From Xanthomonas codiaei (lineage in GTDB: Bacteria; Pseudomonadota; Gammaproteobacteria; Xanthomonadales; Xanthomonadaceae), in contig NZ_MDEC01000002.1 of NCBI RefSeq assembly GCF_002939785.1, positions 186,001-250,000 on the forward strand: DNA of 64,000 nt, given 5' to 3'. This document shows, in pieces, positions 55,570-64,000 of this stretch. The translations under genes were made by a program, and so were the position numbers. Each line of letters begins with the position of its first letter. The first letter of the stretch is position 1. The notes beneath the pieces were generated by a model. The model was given only the letters and a program-made list of their open reading frames with translations, ran no database searches and was not told the DNA's origin.

Positions 55570-57894
55570 ATGCCCACCCCGTTGCCGCTTCGCCGCCTGC
55601 TCGCCACCCTGTCGATCGCCCTGCTGCCTGTCGCAGCCAACGCGCAGGCCCCCAGCGTGACCGAGGCCGACTACGCGCGTGCCGAACGCCTGATCTACTA
55701 CGCCGCCCAGCCCCTGGTCGACCATGCCCCCACGCGCGTCAGCTGGCTGGATGCCACCCACGTGGTCTACGTCGACCACGATGCCAAGGGCGACCGGCTG
55801 TTGCAGCTGGACACCGCCACCGGCAAGACCGCACCGCTGTTCAAACCCGCCGCACTGGCCGCCTCGCTCAACGCCTTGCTCAAGACCGGCGACAAGCCGC
55901 TCAAGGCCGCCACCCTGGCGCCCAAGGTCAGCCTCAGCGCCGATGGCCGCTACCGTTTCAGCGTGCGCGACACGGCGGTGCTCTGCGATGCGCGTGCAAG
56001 GTGCAGCAAGCTGTATGCGAAGGACAAGCCCGAACCGGGCGTGCTGTCGCCGGACAAGCGCAGCGAAGCGTTCATTCGCAACTGGAACCTGTGGGTACGC
56101 GAGCTGGCGACCGGCAAGGAGACCCAGCTCACCCGCGACGGCGTGAAAAACTTCGGCTACGCCACCGACAACGCCGGCTGGCAGCACAGCGACAACGCCA
56201 TCGTTGCGTGGTCGCCGGACTCGCGCAAGATCGCCACCTTCCAGCAGGACCAGCGCAAGACCGGCGACATGTACCTGGTCAGCACCAAGCTCGGGCATCC
56301 GGAACTGCAGTCGTGGAAATATCCAATGGCTGGCGACAAGGACGTGACCATGATCGAGCGCGTCATCGTCGACGTGCCCAGCGCCCGCGTGGTGCGGCTG
56401 AAGATGCCCGCCGACCAGCACCGCTCCACGCTGTGCGACGACGTGAGCTGCTCGACGGGCCTGTGGGACGATGTGAAGTGGGCGCCAGACAGCAAGACCC
56501 TGGCGTTCGCCTCGACCTCGCGCTTCCACAACCAGGTCTGGTTGCACATTGCCGATGCCCAGACCGGCGCCGTGCGCACCGCCTTCGACGAAACCGCCAA
56601 GACCTACTACGAAAGCGGCCAGGTGGCGGCCAACTGGGCCTACCTGCCCGGCAGCAACGAGGCGGTGTGGTTCTCCGAGCGCAGCGACTGGGGCCAGCTG
56701 TATCTGTACGACCTGGCCACCGGTAAACCCAAGCGCGCCATCACCACCGGCCAAGGCAATGTCACCGAACTGCTGCGCGTGGACCCGGTGAGCCGCACGG
56801 CGTGGTTCGTCGGCGTGGGCAAGCTGCCGGGCGTGGATCCGTATTACCAGCAGCTGTGGAAGGTGAGCCTGGACGGCGGCGAGCCGGTGCTGCTCACGCC
56901 CGAGGTCGCCGACCACAGCATCGCGCTATCGCCCGATGGCAAGCGCTTCGTCGATACCTATTCCACCTCGGTCACGCCGCCGGTGAGCGTGCTGCGCGAG
57001 GCCGCCGATGGACGCACCGTCAGCACGATTGCGACGGCCGACATCAGCCGCCTCGAGGCGGCCGGCTGGGTACCGCCCGTGCCGATCACCGTCACCGCAC
57101 GCGATGGCAAGACCCCGCTGTACGGGCTGATGTTCAAGCCGAGCAACTTCGACCCAGCACGCAAGTACCCGGTCATCGACTACGTCTACCCCGGCCCACA
57201 GACCGGCTCGATGCGCGGGCGCAGCTTCCTCGCCGGCCATGGCGACAACCAGTCGCTGGCCGAACTGGGCTTCATCGTCATCGCCATCGACGGCATGGGC
57301 ACGCCTTGGCGCTCCAAGACCTTCCACGACACCTGGTACGCCAACATGGGCGACAACACCTTGCCCGACCAGGTCGCGGCGGTGAAGCAACTCGGTCAGC
57401 GTTACCCGTGGTTCGACACCAGCCGCGTCGGCATCTGGGGCCACTCAGGCGGCGGCAATGCCTCCACCGCCGCGATGCTGCGGTATCCCGATCTGTTCAA
57501 GGTGGCCTGGTCGGAAAGCGGCAACCACGACAACCGCGGCTACGAGGACGACTGGGCCGAGAAGTATCACGGCGAGCACATCGTCAACAAAGACGGCACC
57601 TCCAACTACGACGACCAGGCCAACGCCACGCATGCCAGCAAGCTCAAGGGCAAGCTGATGCTGGTGCACGGCACGCTGGACGACAACGTGCCGCCGTACC
57701 TGACCTTGCTGGTGGCCGATGCGCTGATCAAGGCCAACAAGGACTTCGACATGCTGATGCTGCCCAACGCCAAGCACAGCTACGGCGATCTCACACCCTA
57801 TGTCGCCCGCCGCCGCTGGGACTACTTCGTGCAACACCTGCTCGGCGCCACCCCGCCGGCGCAATACCAGATGAAGCCGATGCCGGAGAAGTGA
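55570..57894 (+). CDS. Dipeptidyl peptidase IV (S9B), secreted
   Basis: 774 aa. The signal peptide is MPTPLPLRRLLATLSIALLP, cleaving after ANA. An eight-bladed propeller domain follows, including the Glu-bearing region of RNWNLWVRELATGKE and WAPDSKTLAFASTSR. The C-terminal hydrolase domain has nucleophile S626 in GIWGHSGGGNAS, the Asp in HGTLDDNVPP and the His in PNAKHSYGDLTPY. It releases X-Pro or X-Ala dipeptides from peptide N-termini, probably in the periplasm. A hairpin lies about 100 bp after the stop, shared with the convergent S9 gene. Confidence 0.93.
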   Translation: MPTPLPLRRLLATLSIALLPVAANAQAPSVTEADYARAERLIYYAAQPLVDHAPTRVSWLDATHVVYVDHDAKGDRLLQLDTATGKTAPLFKPAALAASLNALLKTGDKPLKAATLAPKVSLSADGRYRFSVRDTAVLCDARARCSKLYAKDKPEPGVLSPDKRSEAFIRNWNLWVRELATGKETQLTRDGVKNFGYATDNAGWQHSDNAIVAWSPDSRKIATFQQDQRKTGDMYLVSTKLGHPELQSWKYPMAGDKDVTMIERVIVDVPSARVVRLKMPADQHRSTLCDDVSCSTGLWDDVKWAPDSKTLAFASTSRFHNQVWLHIADAQTGAVRTAFDETAKTYYESGQVAANWAYLPGSNEAVWFSERSDWGQLYLYDLATGKPKRAITTGQGNVTELLRVDPVSRTAWFVGVGKLPGVDPYYQQLWKVSLDGGEPVLLTPEVADHSIALSPDGKRFVDTYSTSVTPPVSVLREAADGRTVSTIATADISRLEAAGWVPPVPITVTARDGKTPLYGLMFKPSNFDPARKYPVIDYVYPGPQTGSMRGRSFLAGHGDNQSLAELGFIVIAIDGMGTPWRSKTFHDTWYANMGDNTLPDQVAAVKQLGQRYPWFDTSRVGIWGHSGGGNASTAAMLRYPDLFKVAWSESGNHDNRGYEDDWAEKYHGEHIVNKDGTSNYDDQANATHASKLKGKLMLVHGTLDDNVPPYLTLLVADALIKANKDFDMLMLPNAKHSYGDLTPYVARRRWDYFVQHLLGATPPAQYQMKPMPEK

Positions 57895-57993
57895 GCGACG
57901 CGGGAAGCGGCATCGTCGACCATCGACGCTGCCGCGCTCGCGTCGTTGATGCGGAAGTGCATGCACCGCCACCGCAGGCGCTCTGGATCGTGC

Positions 57994-58020
57994 GCCCCAT
58001 CAGGCAACACCTGATGGGGC
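57994..58020. terminator. Hairpin between two convergent S9 peptidase genes
   Basis: GCCCCATCAGG (57994-58004) and its complement (58010-58020), 11-bp perfect stem with a 5-nt loop CAACA. It is 8 bp from the stop of the left-going gene. No T tract on either side. Confidence 0.6.
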
Positions 58021-58027
58021 GACTGCC

Positions 58028-59992
58028 TTATTTCGCAGTCCCACCACCCAGCTGCTTGCTCAAGAACGCCAGCAGGCGCGTGTAGTACTCGCGCCGATGC
58101 GCCTCGGTGTAGAAGCCATGGCCTTCGTTGGGGAAGTACAGCGCTTCCACCGGCACGCCGGCGCCCTTGAGCGCACGCTCCATCGCCTTGGTGTGCTCGA
58201 TCGGCGCACGTTCGTCCTTGCCACCGGCCGCCAGGAACACCGGCGCCTTGATCTGCCGCGCCAACGTCACCGGCGAGCGTGCCGCCAGGGTGTCGCGCGC
58301 GCCCAGCCAATCCACCGTCCAGTTCTTGGCCCAGCGTGCGTGACGACCGGTATCGCGCGACATCATCTCCAGGTCGTACACACCGACGTAGCCGGCTGCG
58401 CAGCGGTACAGCGCAGGCTCCTTGGCCACGCCCATCAGCGCCGCGTAACCGCCATAACTGGCGCCATAGATGCAGATGCGCGAGGCATCGGCAATGCCTT
58501 CGGCGATGGCCCAGCGCGTGGCATCGGTGACATCGTCCTGCATGCGCCCGCCCCACTCCCTGGCACCGGCCTGGGTAAACGCGTACCCATAGTTGGCCGA
58601 CCCGCGATAGTTGACGCGCAGCACCGCATAACCGGCAGCCGCCAGCAACTGGGTATCGTCGTCGAACTGCCACTTGTCGAAGATCCCGAACGGCCCGCCA
58701 TGCGGCATCACGATCAACGGCAACGGCTTGCCGGGATCGGCGTGCAAGGGCTGGGTCAGGTAGCCGTGCAATACCAGCCCATCGCGCGCCTTGAAGCTCA
58801 CCTGCCTGCTCGGCGGAACCGCATCGAGCGCAAACCACTCGCGGCTGCCGAACACGCGGTCAGCCTTCTTGCTCACCGTGTCGAACAGGTAGTAGTCGCC
58901 GTTGTTGCGGTCGCTCCACACATAGACCATTGCAAGGCGACGGTCGCTGGTGGCCGAGGTGATGTAGATCGCATCGCCGTTGAAGGCCTTCTCCAGGCTG
59001 CGATACAACTTGGCCGTGGGCAACGTCTCGTCGAAGAACCGGTTGCGCACCCGGTCGCTCATGTAGGACGCGCCGATCGGCGTGCTGCCGTCCAGATCGA
59101 ACAGGATGCGGTACGGATCCACGGTTTCGTCGCGCAGCAACGGCGTGCTCTTGCCGGTTGCCGGATCCCAGGACACCAGCACATCCGGGCCGACAGCCTG
59201 CTCCACCTGCAGGTAGGCCAACGTTCCATCGGCAGAAAAGCCCAGTGGAAACTCGCGATTCTTGCTGCTGGCGGCGTCGTGGATCAGCCGCCACGGCGCA
59301 TCATCGTTGTCGCGGTAATACAGCTTGCTGGCGTTGCTGACATCCAACCCGCGGGCAAAGCGGATCCGGCCCTGCTGGTCGGTCGCAAACTGCGCGCGCC
59401 GCACCGGCGAGGTGGCCACGGTGCTGCGCCGGCCGGTCTGGACATCCAGCTTGTCGATGCGGATGCTGGGGTCGCCCACGAATGGCACCGTGGACACCAG
59501 GATGTTGCGCGGGTCCTCGCGCAAGGTGTCCAGCACGAAGGTGGCCGGATCCAGCTTCATCTTCAGCTGCTGCGCACCGTTGATGTCGGGATTGGTGCCG
59601 TAGGGGCTGGCCAGCAGCCGGCTGTTCTTGCCATCGGCATCGATGGCGTGCAGCTGGCCGATCGCCACCGGCTCGTCGCGCGAGCCCAGCCGCTGCGCCA
59701 TCGACACCACCATGCGCTCATCGCTGGCCCACCAGAAATCGTCCACCACGCTGTTGGTGCCACCGGTGACCTTGGCGGTGGCAACCTTATCCTGCCGCAG
59801 CACGATGCCCAGCACGGTGCGATCCTCCAGCGGCATGGTCAGCGCAAAATAGGCGCCCGACGGTGAAATCTTGATGCGTTCGAACCGATCCCGCTTGAGG
59901 TACGGCGCCAGGTCCACCGCTTCCTGCGCCTGTCCCGGCATCGCCGCGGCCAAGGCAAGCACACACACCACACCCATCTTCCAACACCGCAT
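58028..59992 (-). CDS. S9 family peptidase (acylaminoacyl/DPP-like, S9C type)
   Basis: 654 aa. The signal peptide is MRCWKMGVVCVLALAAAMPG, cleaving after QAQ. The propeller region (about 30-400) opens APYLKRDRFERIKISPSGAY. The hydrolase domain begins about 410 (LPLIVMPHGGPFGIFDKWQF). The nucleophile is S512 in YGASYGGYAAL, the Asp is in AAGGKDERAPIEHTK and the His in NEGHGFYTEAH, the S9C arrangement. It probably trims small peptides in the periplasm. The frame continues upstream to 60151, but only the ATG at 59992 gives a leader. Confidence 0.9.
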   Translation of the reverse strand: MRCWKMGVVCVLALAAAMPGQAQEAVDLAPYLKRDRFERIKISPSGAYFALTMPLEDRTVLGIVLRQDKVATAKVTGGTNSVVDDFWWASDERMVVSMAQRLGSRDEPVAIGQLHAIDADGKNSRLLASPYGTNPDINGAQQLKMKLDPATFVLDTLREDPRNILVSTVPFVGDPSIRIDKLDVQTGRRSTVATSPVRRAQFATDQQGRIRFARGLDVSNASKLYYRDNDDAPWRLIHDAASSKNREFPLGFSADGTLAYLQVEQAVGPDVLVSWDPATGKSTPLLRDETVDPYRILFDLDGSTPIGASYMSDRVRNRFFDETLPTAKLYRSLEKAFNGDAIYITSATSDRRLAMVYVWSDRNNGDYYLFDTVSKKADRVFGSREWFALDAVPPSRQVSFKARDGLVLHGYLTQPLHADPGKPLPLIVMPHGGPFGIFDKWQFDDDTQLLAAAGYAVLRVNYRGSANYGYAFTQAGAREWGGRMQDDVTDATRWAIAEGIADASRICIYGASYGGYAALMGVAKEPALYRCAAGYVGVYDLEMMSRDTGRHARWAKNWTVDWLGARDTLAARSPVTLARQIKAPVFLAAGGKDERAPIEHTKAMERALKGAGVPVEALYFPNEGHGFYTEAHRREYYTRLLAFLSKQLGGGTAK

Positions 59993-60194
59993 ATCGCCCC
60001 ACCTGCGATCATGCTTGAGGCCGCCATGGTGGCAAACGCCAGACGCGGCGTCCATGCCCTTCGGCAGGCGGCGTCGGACCGACCAGCCGGCGCAGGCGCG
60101 CAACGACACGCCGCCCGCGGCAACGCCCGCACCTGTAATAGGCTGCACCACCGCTGCACGCGGCGCTGCATGCCTCCCCCATCAACGCGATCGG

Positions 60195-60539
60195 TCAGCG
60201 CGCGGCAGCGCTCCGCCGGCCCAGCAAGCCGATCCGCCGGAACCACATTTCCAGCGGCACCGTCACTAAGGGCGGCAGCGCCGCCAGCAGACTCAATGCC
60301 CACGCCCACCATGGCCAGCGCAGCCGCAGCGCGGCGAGCACGCTGACCACCACGTAGAACACGAACGCCGCCCCGTGGGCGCGACCGAACAGCCATACCA
60401 CCGCCTCGGTGGTCTGCGTGCCGTACTTGAGAAACATGCCGAGCAACAGCCCGGCCCAGGTGATGCCCTCGATCAACGCAGCGACCGCAAACAGCCGGCC
60501 CATCGGCAACAACGCAGAGAACGACGCACGCATGCACAC
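60195..60539 (-). CDS. DUF3817 membrane protein
   Basis: 114 aa with three hydrophobic helices: about 14-35 (RLFAVAALIEGITWAGLLLG), 58-75 (AAFVFYVVVSVLAALRL) and 77-97. FLKYGTQTTEAVVWLFGRAH with GAAF between the first two is the DUF3817 signature. Function unknown; inner membrane. Starts at 60539 and 60533 are both possible. Divergent from the hydrolase gene. Confidence 0.82.
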   Translation of the reverse strand: MCMRASFSALLPMGRLFAVAALIEGITWAGLLLGMFLKYGTQTTEAVVWLFGRAHGAAFVFYVVVSVLAALRLRWPWWAWALSLLAALPPLVTVPLEMWFRRIGLLGRRSAAAR

Positions 60540-60710
60540 CTCCAGACGGAAAAAGATTGCCGCGACACGTTGGCGGCGGCGACGCCCGCTGGCATGCGCA
60601 GTCTAGCGCCGATGCCGCGCGCCGCGCAGCGGGCTTCGGATGCACGCAGCGGCCGCATCCTGCAGCGGCTGCCCACGAGGGTGACGTACCTGACGCATAT
60701 CCCGGCGATA

Positions 60711-61370
60711 ATGCAGGTCCTGCTGTCTGCTCGGGTTCTCGCCGTGCGTATTGCCTTGCTGCTCCTTGCCTTCGTCGTACTCCTGCCGGCATCGGCACAT
60801 GCCCTGCGTGTCCAGGATGGCGACCTGCTGTTCGTCACGGCAGCACGCACCGGTCTGAGCGGCGCCATCGACGATGCCACCGCCCGGCAGGGCGCTCCCA
60901 GCTTCGATCACGTTGCACTGCTCGCACACGACGGGCGTACGCAGGTGGTGCTGCATGCCGACCAGAAGGGCTCGCGACAACAGCCGTTGCGTGAGTTCGT
61001 CGAGGAAGCGGTTGCCAAGTATCGGCAGATCGTGGTGTACCGGCTCACGCCCGCGCATCGGCCTGCCATTGCCGACGCCATCGCCCAGGCGCGCGGCATG
61101 TTGGGCAAGCCGTATAACGACACCTATGTTCCGAACGAGGACAGCTACTACTGCTCGGACTTCATCGAACGTGCGTTCCGCGCTCACCACGTCTTCGCCC
61201 TGCAGCCGATGAACTTCAGGAACCTGCAAACCGGCACCATCTCGCCGTACTGGACCGAGTTCTATCGCAGCCGCGGCATGGCGGTTCCGCAGGATGTACC
61301 CGGCACCAATCCGAACGATATGGCGCGTGCGCCGGCGCTGGTGCGCGTCGCCGTCTTCCCGGGAACGTGA
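60711..61370 (+). CDS. YiiX-type (permuted NlpC/P60) cysteine hydrolase
   Basis: 219 aa. The leader is MQVLLSARVLAVRIALLLLA...ASAHA, cleaving before LRVQ. The permuted papain-like fold has the catalytic His first, H67 in SFDHVALLAHDG, and the Cys later, C148 in SYYCSDFIERAF, the order seen in YiiX/YebB proteins. DGDLLFVTAARTGLSGAIDD matches the YiiX opening. It may act on lipid- or peptide-amide bonds in the periplasm; the substrate is not known. The TerD-vWA gene follows 133 bp downstream on the same strand. Confidence 0.85.
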   Translation: MQVLLSARVLAVRIALLLLAFVVLLPASAHALRVQDGDLLFVTAARTGLSGAIDDATARQGAPSFDHVALLAHDGRTQVVLHADQKGSRQQPLREFVEEAVAKYRQIVVYRLTPAHRPAIADAIAQARGMLGKPYNDTYVPNEDSYYCSDFIERAFRAHHVFALQPMNFRNLQTGTISPYWTEFYRSRGMAVPQDVPGTNPNDMARAPALVRVAVFPGT

Positions 61371-61503
61371 TCGCCGGTTGCGGCGTGCGGTGGAAGCCCG
61401 TGCCAGCCTGCGCGCGCGGCAGGTTCGCAGACGCGCCGCGTGTGTGGCTGCGCGCACGGCAACCTTGTACGCTCACGCACCGATCGTCCTCAAAGGAGTT
61501 GAG

Positions 61504-62760
61504 ATGCAACTGTCGCAAGGCCAACGCGTCCCGCTTTCCAGCCTGATCCAGGAGCGTGAGTTCACCCTGTCCATCAAGATCGGCACGCAGCGCACCGTCG
61601 ATTACGTGTGCTTTGGCGTGGATGCCGCCGGCAAGCTGTCCGACGACCGCTACATGGTGTTCTTCAACCAGCCAGGCAGCCCGTGCGCAAGCGTGCGGCA
61701 GGGGCCGGCCGATACCTTCACGCTGAACCTGGCGAGCCTGCCGGCAACAATCGACCGCCTGGTGTTCACCGCGTCCATCGATGGCGCCGGCGAAATGCGC
61801 GATATCCAGGACAGCTATTTCGCGCTCACCAGCGGCGGCACCGAAGTAGCGCGTTGCGCATTCTCCGGCGCGAGCTTCGCTGCCGAAAAGGCCATCATGG
61901 TGGCCGATATCTACCGCAGCAAAGGCCAGTGGCGCATCGTCGCCAACCTGCAGGGCTTCAACGCCGGCCTGGATGCCCTGGTGGTCCACTTCGGCGGTGA
62001 AGTCACCGACGCCCCATCGCCGCCTCCACCGCCACCTGCTGCCGTGCCCGATACGAAAGTCTCGCTGGAAAAACGTGTGGCCAGTGCCGCGCCGCAATTG
62101 GTGAACCTGGCCAAGAAGGCGCAGGTCAGCCTGGAGAAGGCGCAGCTGCTGCACGTCAAGGCGCGCGTCGGGCTGGTGCTGGATGCTTCCGGGTCGATGA
62201 ATTCGCAATACAGCCGCGGCCATGTCCAGGAGGTGATCAATCGGCTGATCCCGCTTGCCGTGCACTTCGACGACGATGGCGCGCTGGACTGCTGGGCATT
62301 CGGGGCCTCGCCGACGCAGTTGTCTGCGGTGTCGTTGCAGAACTTCTCGGGCTTTGTCGAACGCGATGCCGGCGGCTGGAAGAAGTGGCCGGTGGGCATG
62401 CGGATCAACGACGAACCCAAGGCCATGCGCATGGTCATCGACTACTACAAGAAGAGCGGCGACCGGACGCCGGTCTACATCCTCTTTATCAGCGACGGCG
62501 GCGTGCACCAGGATCGCGAAATCACCAAGCTGATGATCGAAGCGGCAAAGCTGCCGATCTTCTGGCAATTCGTCGGACTGGGCGGCCGCGGCTACGGCAT
62601 CCTGGAGAAGCTGGACGACATGGGCGGGCGTGTCGTGGACAACTGCAATTTCTTCGCCCTAGATCGCCTGGATCAGGTGCCCGAGGAACGGCTCTACGAC
62701 CTGCTGATGGAAGAGTTCCCGCAATGGCTCAAGGACGCCAAGGCCAAGGGCATCCTGTAA
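61504..62760 (+). CDS. TerD-like plus von Willebrand A domain protein (TerF type)
   Basis: 418 aa, cytoplasmic. Residues about 1-165 are a TerD/CABP-like domain (FTLSIKIGTQRTVDYVCFGV, then MVFFNQPGSPCASV and FTASIDGAGEMRDIQDSYFA). A Pro-rich spacer (about 175-183, SPPPPPPAA) and a helix precede a vWA domain with the metal-site start D227-A-S-G-S in LVLDASGSM and ISDGGVHQ further on. Tellurite-cluster TerF proteins have this architecture. No terA-E or terZ genes lie nearby, so it is an orphan and the stress-related role is inferred. GGAG precedes the ATG at 61504. Confidence 0.88.
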   Translation: MQLSQGQRVPLSSLIQEREFTLSIKIGTQRTVDYVCFGVDAAGKLSDDRYMVFFNQPGSPCASVRQGPADTFTLNLASLPATIDRLVFTASIDGAGEMRDIQDSYFALTSGGTEVARCAFSGASFAAEKAIMVADIYRSKGQWRIVANLQGFNAGLDALVVHFGGEVTDAPSPPPPPPAAVPDTKVSLEKRVASAAPQLVNLAKKAQVSLEKAQLLHVKARVGLVLDASGSMNSQYSRGHVQEVINRLIPLAVHFDDDGALDCWAFGASPTQLSAVSLQNFSGFVERDAGGWKKWPVGMRINDEPKAMRMVIDYYKKSGDRTPVYILFISDGGVHQDREITKLMIEAAKLPIFWQFVGLGGRGYGILEKLDDMGGRVVDNCNFFALDRLDQVPEERLYDLLMEEFPQWLKDAKAKGIL

Positions 62761-63093
62761 TCGCCAAGCGCATTTGCTCGCTGGCTGCTGTGCCCGCGTG
62801 AGTGCGGGCACACGCCGGCCGCGGCGGCCTTGCATCGCCGCGCGGTTGGCACTGCGCTGTGAGCGGGCATAAGCAGCCACGCTTTGACCCGCACGACGAC
62901 AGGGTGACCGATGCACGGGCGGTGGCGCTGGACCCGTTCAGCGCATCGGCGCGCGCAGCCAACTGGCTGCCATGGCGCGGTCCGTTGCCGTCCATCCGAT
63001 CCCCGCTGGCGCCAAGCCGCCACCGGCTCGCGCACTGCCCCCCCCGACTTCCGGCACATGGCGTAGATACAACAGCGCTTATACATTTGCCCC
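62761..63093 (+). promoter_or_regulatory. 333-bp gap with the marR promoter region
   Basis: No gene seen. Near the right end TATACA (about 63081-63086) lies close to the MarR ATG, in a locally AT-richer spot with inverted character (CTTATACATTTG). A self-regulated promoter is possible. Confidence 0.35.
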
Positions 63094-63579
63094 ATGAGCA
63101 CGCGCACCCCCACATTAGGCACCCTGGTCCGGCACCTGATCGAACTGCTGGACGGCGATCTGGAAGCGGTCTACGCGGCCTCGGGGCTGCCCTGGCGGCC
63201 GCGCTACACACCGGTGTTGCGCGTGCTGATGCGGCTTGGCCCGGCATCCATCAAGGTGTTGGCACTGCAGATCGGCATTACCCACTCCGCCGCCAGCCAG
63301 ACCGTCGCGCAAATGGCCAAGCAGCGTCTGGTCGTGCTCAAGCCAGGTGCCGATGCGCGCGAACGCATCGTCGTCCTCACTGCCAGGACCCGTCGCCTGG
63401 TTCCCGCCCTGGAGCAGCAGTGGGCGGCGACCAATGCGGCGGCGGCACAGCTCGATGCCGAGCTCTCCATGCCGCTGTCGGCCGTCCTGGCCGAAGCCAT
63501 CGCCGCATTGCAGCGGCGCCCGTTCGCAACCCGCATCGCCGCAGCCACTGATGTCGTCCCCCGCAGTTCCGACCAATGA
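63094..63579 (+). CDS. MarR-type transcriptional regulator
   Basis: 161 aa. Winged helix at about 45-110: RLGPASIKVLALQIGITHSA and SQTVAQMAKQRLVVLKPGAD with AREREIV-like wing residues, flanked by dimerisation helices (LVRHLIELLDGDLEAVYAA at the N-terminus). The sequence ends DVVPRSSDQ. It is followed 25 bp later by a CPBP membrane protease gene, so the two are likely one transcript. Ligand unknown. Confidence 0.8.
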   Translation: MSTRTPTLGTLVRHLIELLDGDLEAVYAASGLPWRPRYTPVLRVLMRLGPASIKVLALQIGITHSAASQTVAQMAKQRLVVLKPGADARERIVVLTARTRRLVPALEQQWAATNAAAAQLDAELSMPLSAVLAEAIAALQRRPFATRIAAATDVVPRSSDQ

Positions 63580-63604
63580 CCGGTGTATCCACAAGGAGTC
63601 GCAC

Positions 63605-64000
63605 ATGCATGCAGTGACGCAATCCACGACGCGTATCGAAGTGACCGCCACGCACACGCCCCACGCCATTGCCCTGGGCGGGCAGGGCATCCTGGCTCCC
63701 GGCCGCCTGCGCTGGCTGCGCGCATGCAGCTGGGCGATCGTGTTGTTCTTCCTGGTCGCCATTCCCACCGGCGTGTTTAGCCGGTTTTTCGGCGGCCTTT
63801 GGCCGAAGAGCGACGAGCCGGTGCAATTTGTCGTCAGCGTGCTGGGCGCGTTGCTGGCGCTGGGCATCTACGCGCTGGCCGTTCGCCTGGCCGAACGCCG
63901 CACGCCGTCCGAAATCGCGTTGCGCCCCATGCTGCCGCAGCTGGGAATCGGCCTGTTGGCCGGTGCGGCGATGTTTTCCGCCGTCATGGGCATCATGGCG
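63605..64000 (+). CDS. CPBP (CAAX-protease-like) membrane protein, 5' part
   Basis: The first 132 codons; the gene leaves the window. After a polar N-terminus (MHAVTQSTTRIEVTATHTPH) come a hydrophobic helix (about 38-58, ACSWAIVLFFLVAIPTGVFS), a second one (about 75-95), the LAERRTPSEIALRP loop seen in many CPBP (Abi) proteins just before the core, and the start of a third helix. The glutamate-pair active site is outside the window. GGAG lies 8 nt before the ATG. Probably co-transcribed with the MarR gene. Confidence 0.78.
   Translation, partial: MHAVTQSTTRIEVTATHTPHAIALGGQGILAPGRLRWLRACSWAIVLFFLVAIPTGVFSRFFGGLWPKSDEPVQFVVSVLGALLALGIYALAVRLAERRTPSEIALRPMLPQLGIGLLAGAAMFSAVMGIMA

Noticed and set aside
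58097..59866. 589-codon plus-strand frame
   Set aside because: Antisense to the S9C peptidase; no domain or ribosome site.
1..64000. tRNA, rRNA, insertion sequences or prophage
   Set aside because: I looked for tRNA arms, transposase frames and phage genes by eye and saw none; a dedicated scan (tRNAscan-SE, ISfinder) would settle it.

Overview
The window looks like a chromosomal segment of a plant-pathogenic Xanthomonas (gammaproteobacteria, Lysobacterales). The evidence is the high GC content, the long antisense shadow ORFs typical of xanthomonads, a secreted GH5-CBM2 cellulase matching EngXCA, an OpgH/HrpM glucosyltransferase of 645 aa, an algZ-algR-hemC cluster, and several short intergenic repeat families of the kind scattered through Xanthomonas genomes. 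I could not settle the species. I found no tRNA, rRNA, insertion sequence, prophage or CRISPR array.

Layout. 1-8 kb: 5' end of an oligopeptidase B gene with a damaged signal-peptide region, an aminotransferase, a pilB 3' remnant between two repeat copies, a prolyl oligopeptidase, a lipocalin, a WYL regulator and a DUF481 outer-membrane protein. 8-14 kb: a leftward run of carboxylesterase-algZ-algR-hemC, then opgH. 14-24 kb: nested palindromic repeats, an M28 peptidase, a diguanylate cyclase, a SulP transporter, engXCA with a probable Clp site, and a chemoreceptor. 24-32 kb: repeats, a multi-PAS GGDEF protein, an M16 protease, and a GAF protein with a decayed GGDEF domain. 32-44 kb: a proline-rich membrane protein, a Nei-type glycosylase, a DUF72 protein, trehalase, an arabinanase, an NHL propeller fused to an M23-like domain, an AIM24 protein, a CorA-type transporter and an amino-acid permease. 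44-52 kb: a GH5-expansin fusion, a small acidic protein, a PheC-like protein, an EamA transporter, a methyltransferase, and an Rrf2 regulator with a thioredoxin-reductase-like partner. 52-64 kb: a TPR-GGEEF cyclase, a DUF1615 lipoprotein gene with an in-frame stop, two S9 peptidases, DUF3817, a YiiX-type hydrolase, a TerD-vWA protein, and a MarR-CPBP pair that runs off the end.

Functional themes. Plant cell-wall attack and sugar use: EngXCA, arabinanase, expansin fusion and trehalase. c-di-GMP and environmental signalling: three GGDEF proteins with usable motifs, one degenerate relative, AlgZ/AlgR and a chemoreceptor. Extracytoplasmic peptide turnover: four S9 peptidases plus M28 and M16. The strongest observations are the expansin fusion whose GH5 half has lost both catalytic glutamates although the intact paralogue EngXCA lies 25 kb away, and three decayed loci (ptrB signal peptide, pilB tail, DUF1615). 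I did not find a convincing wholly new multi-gene system.
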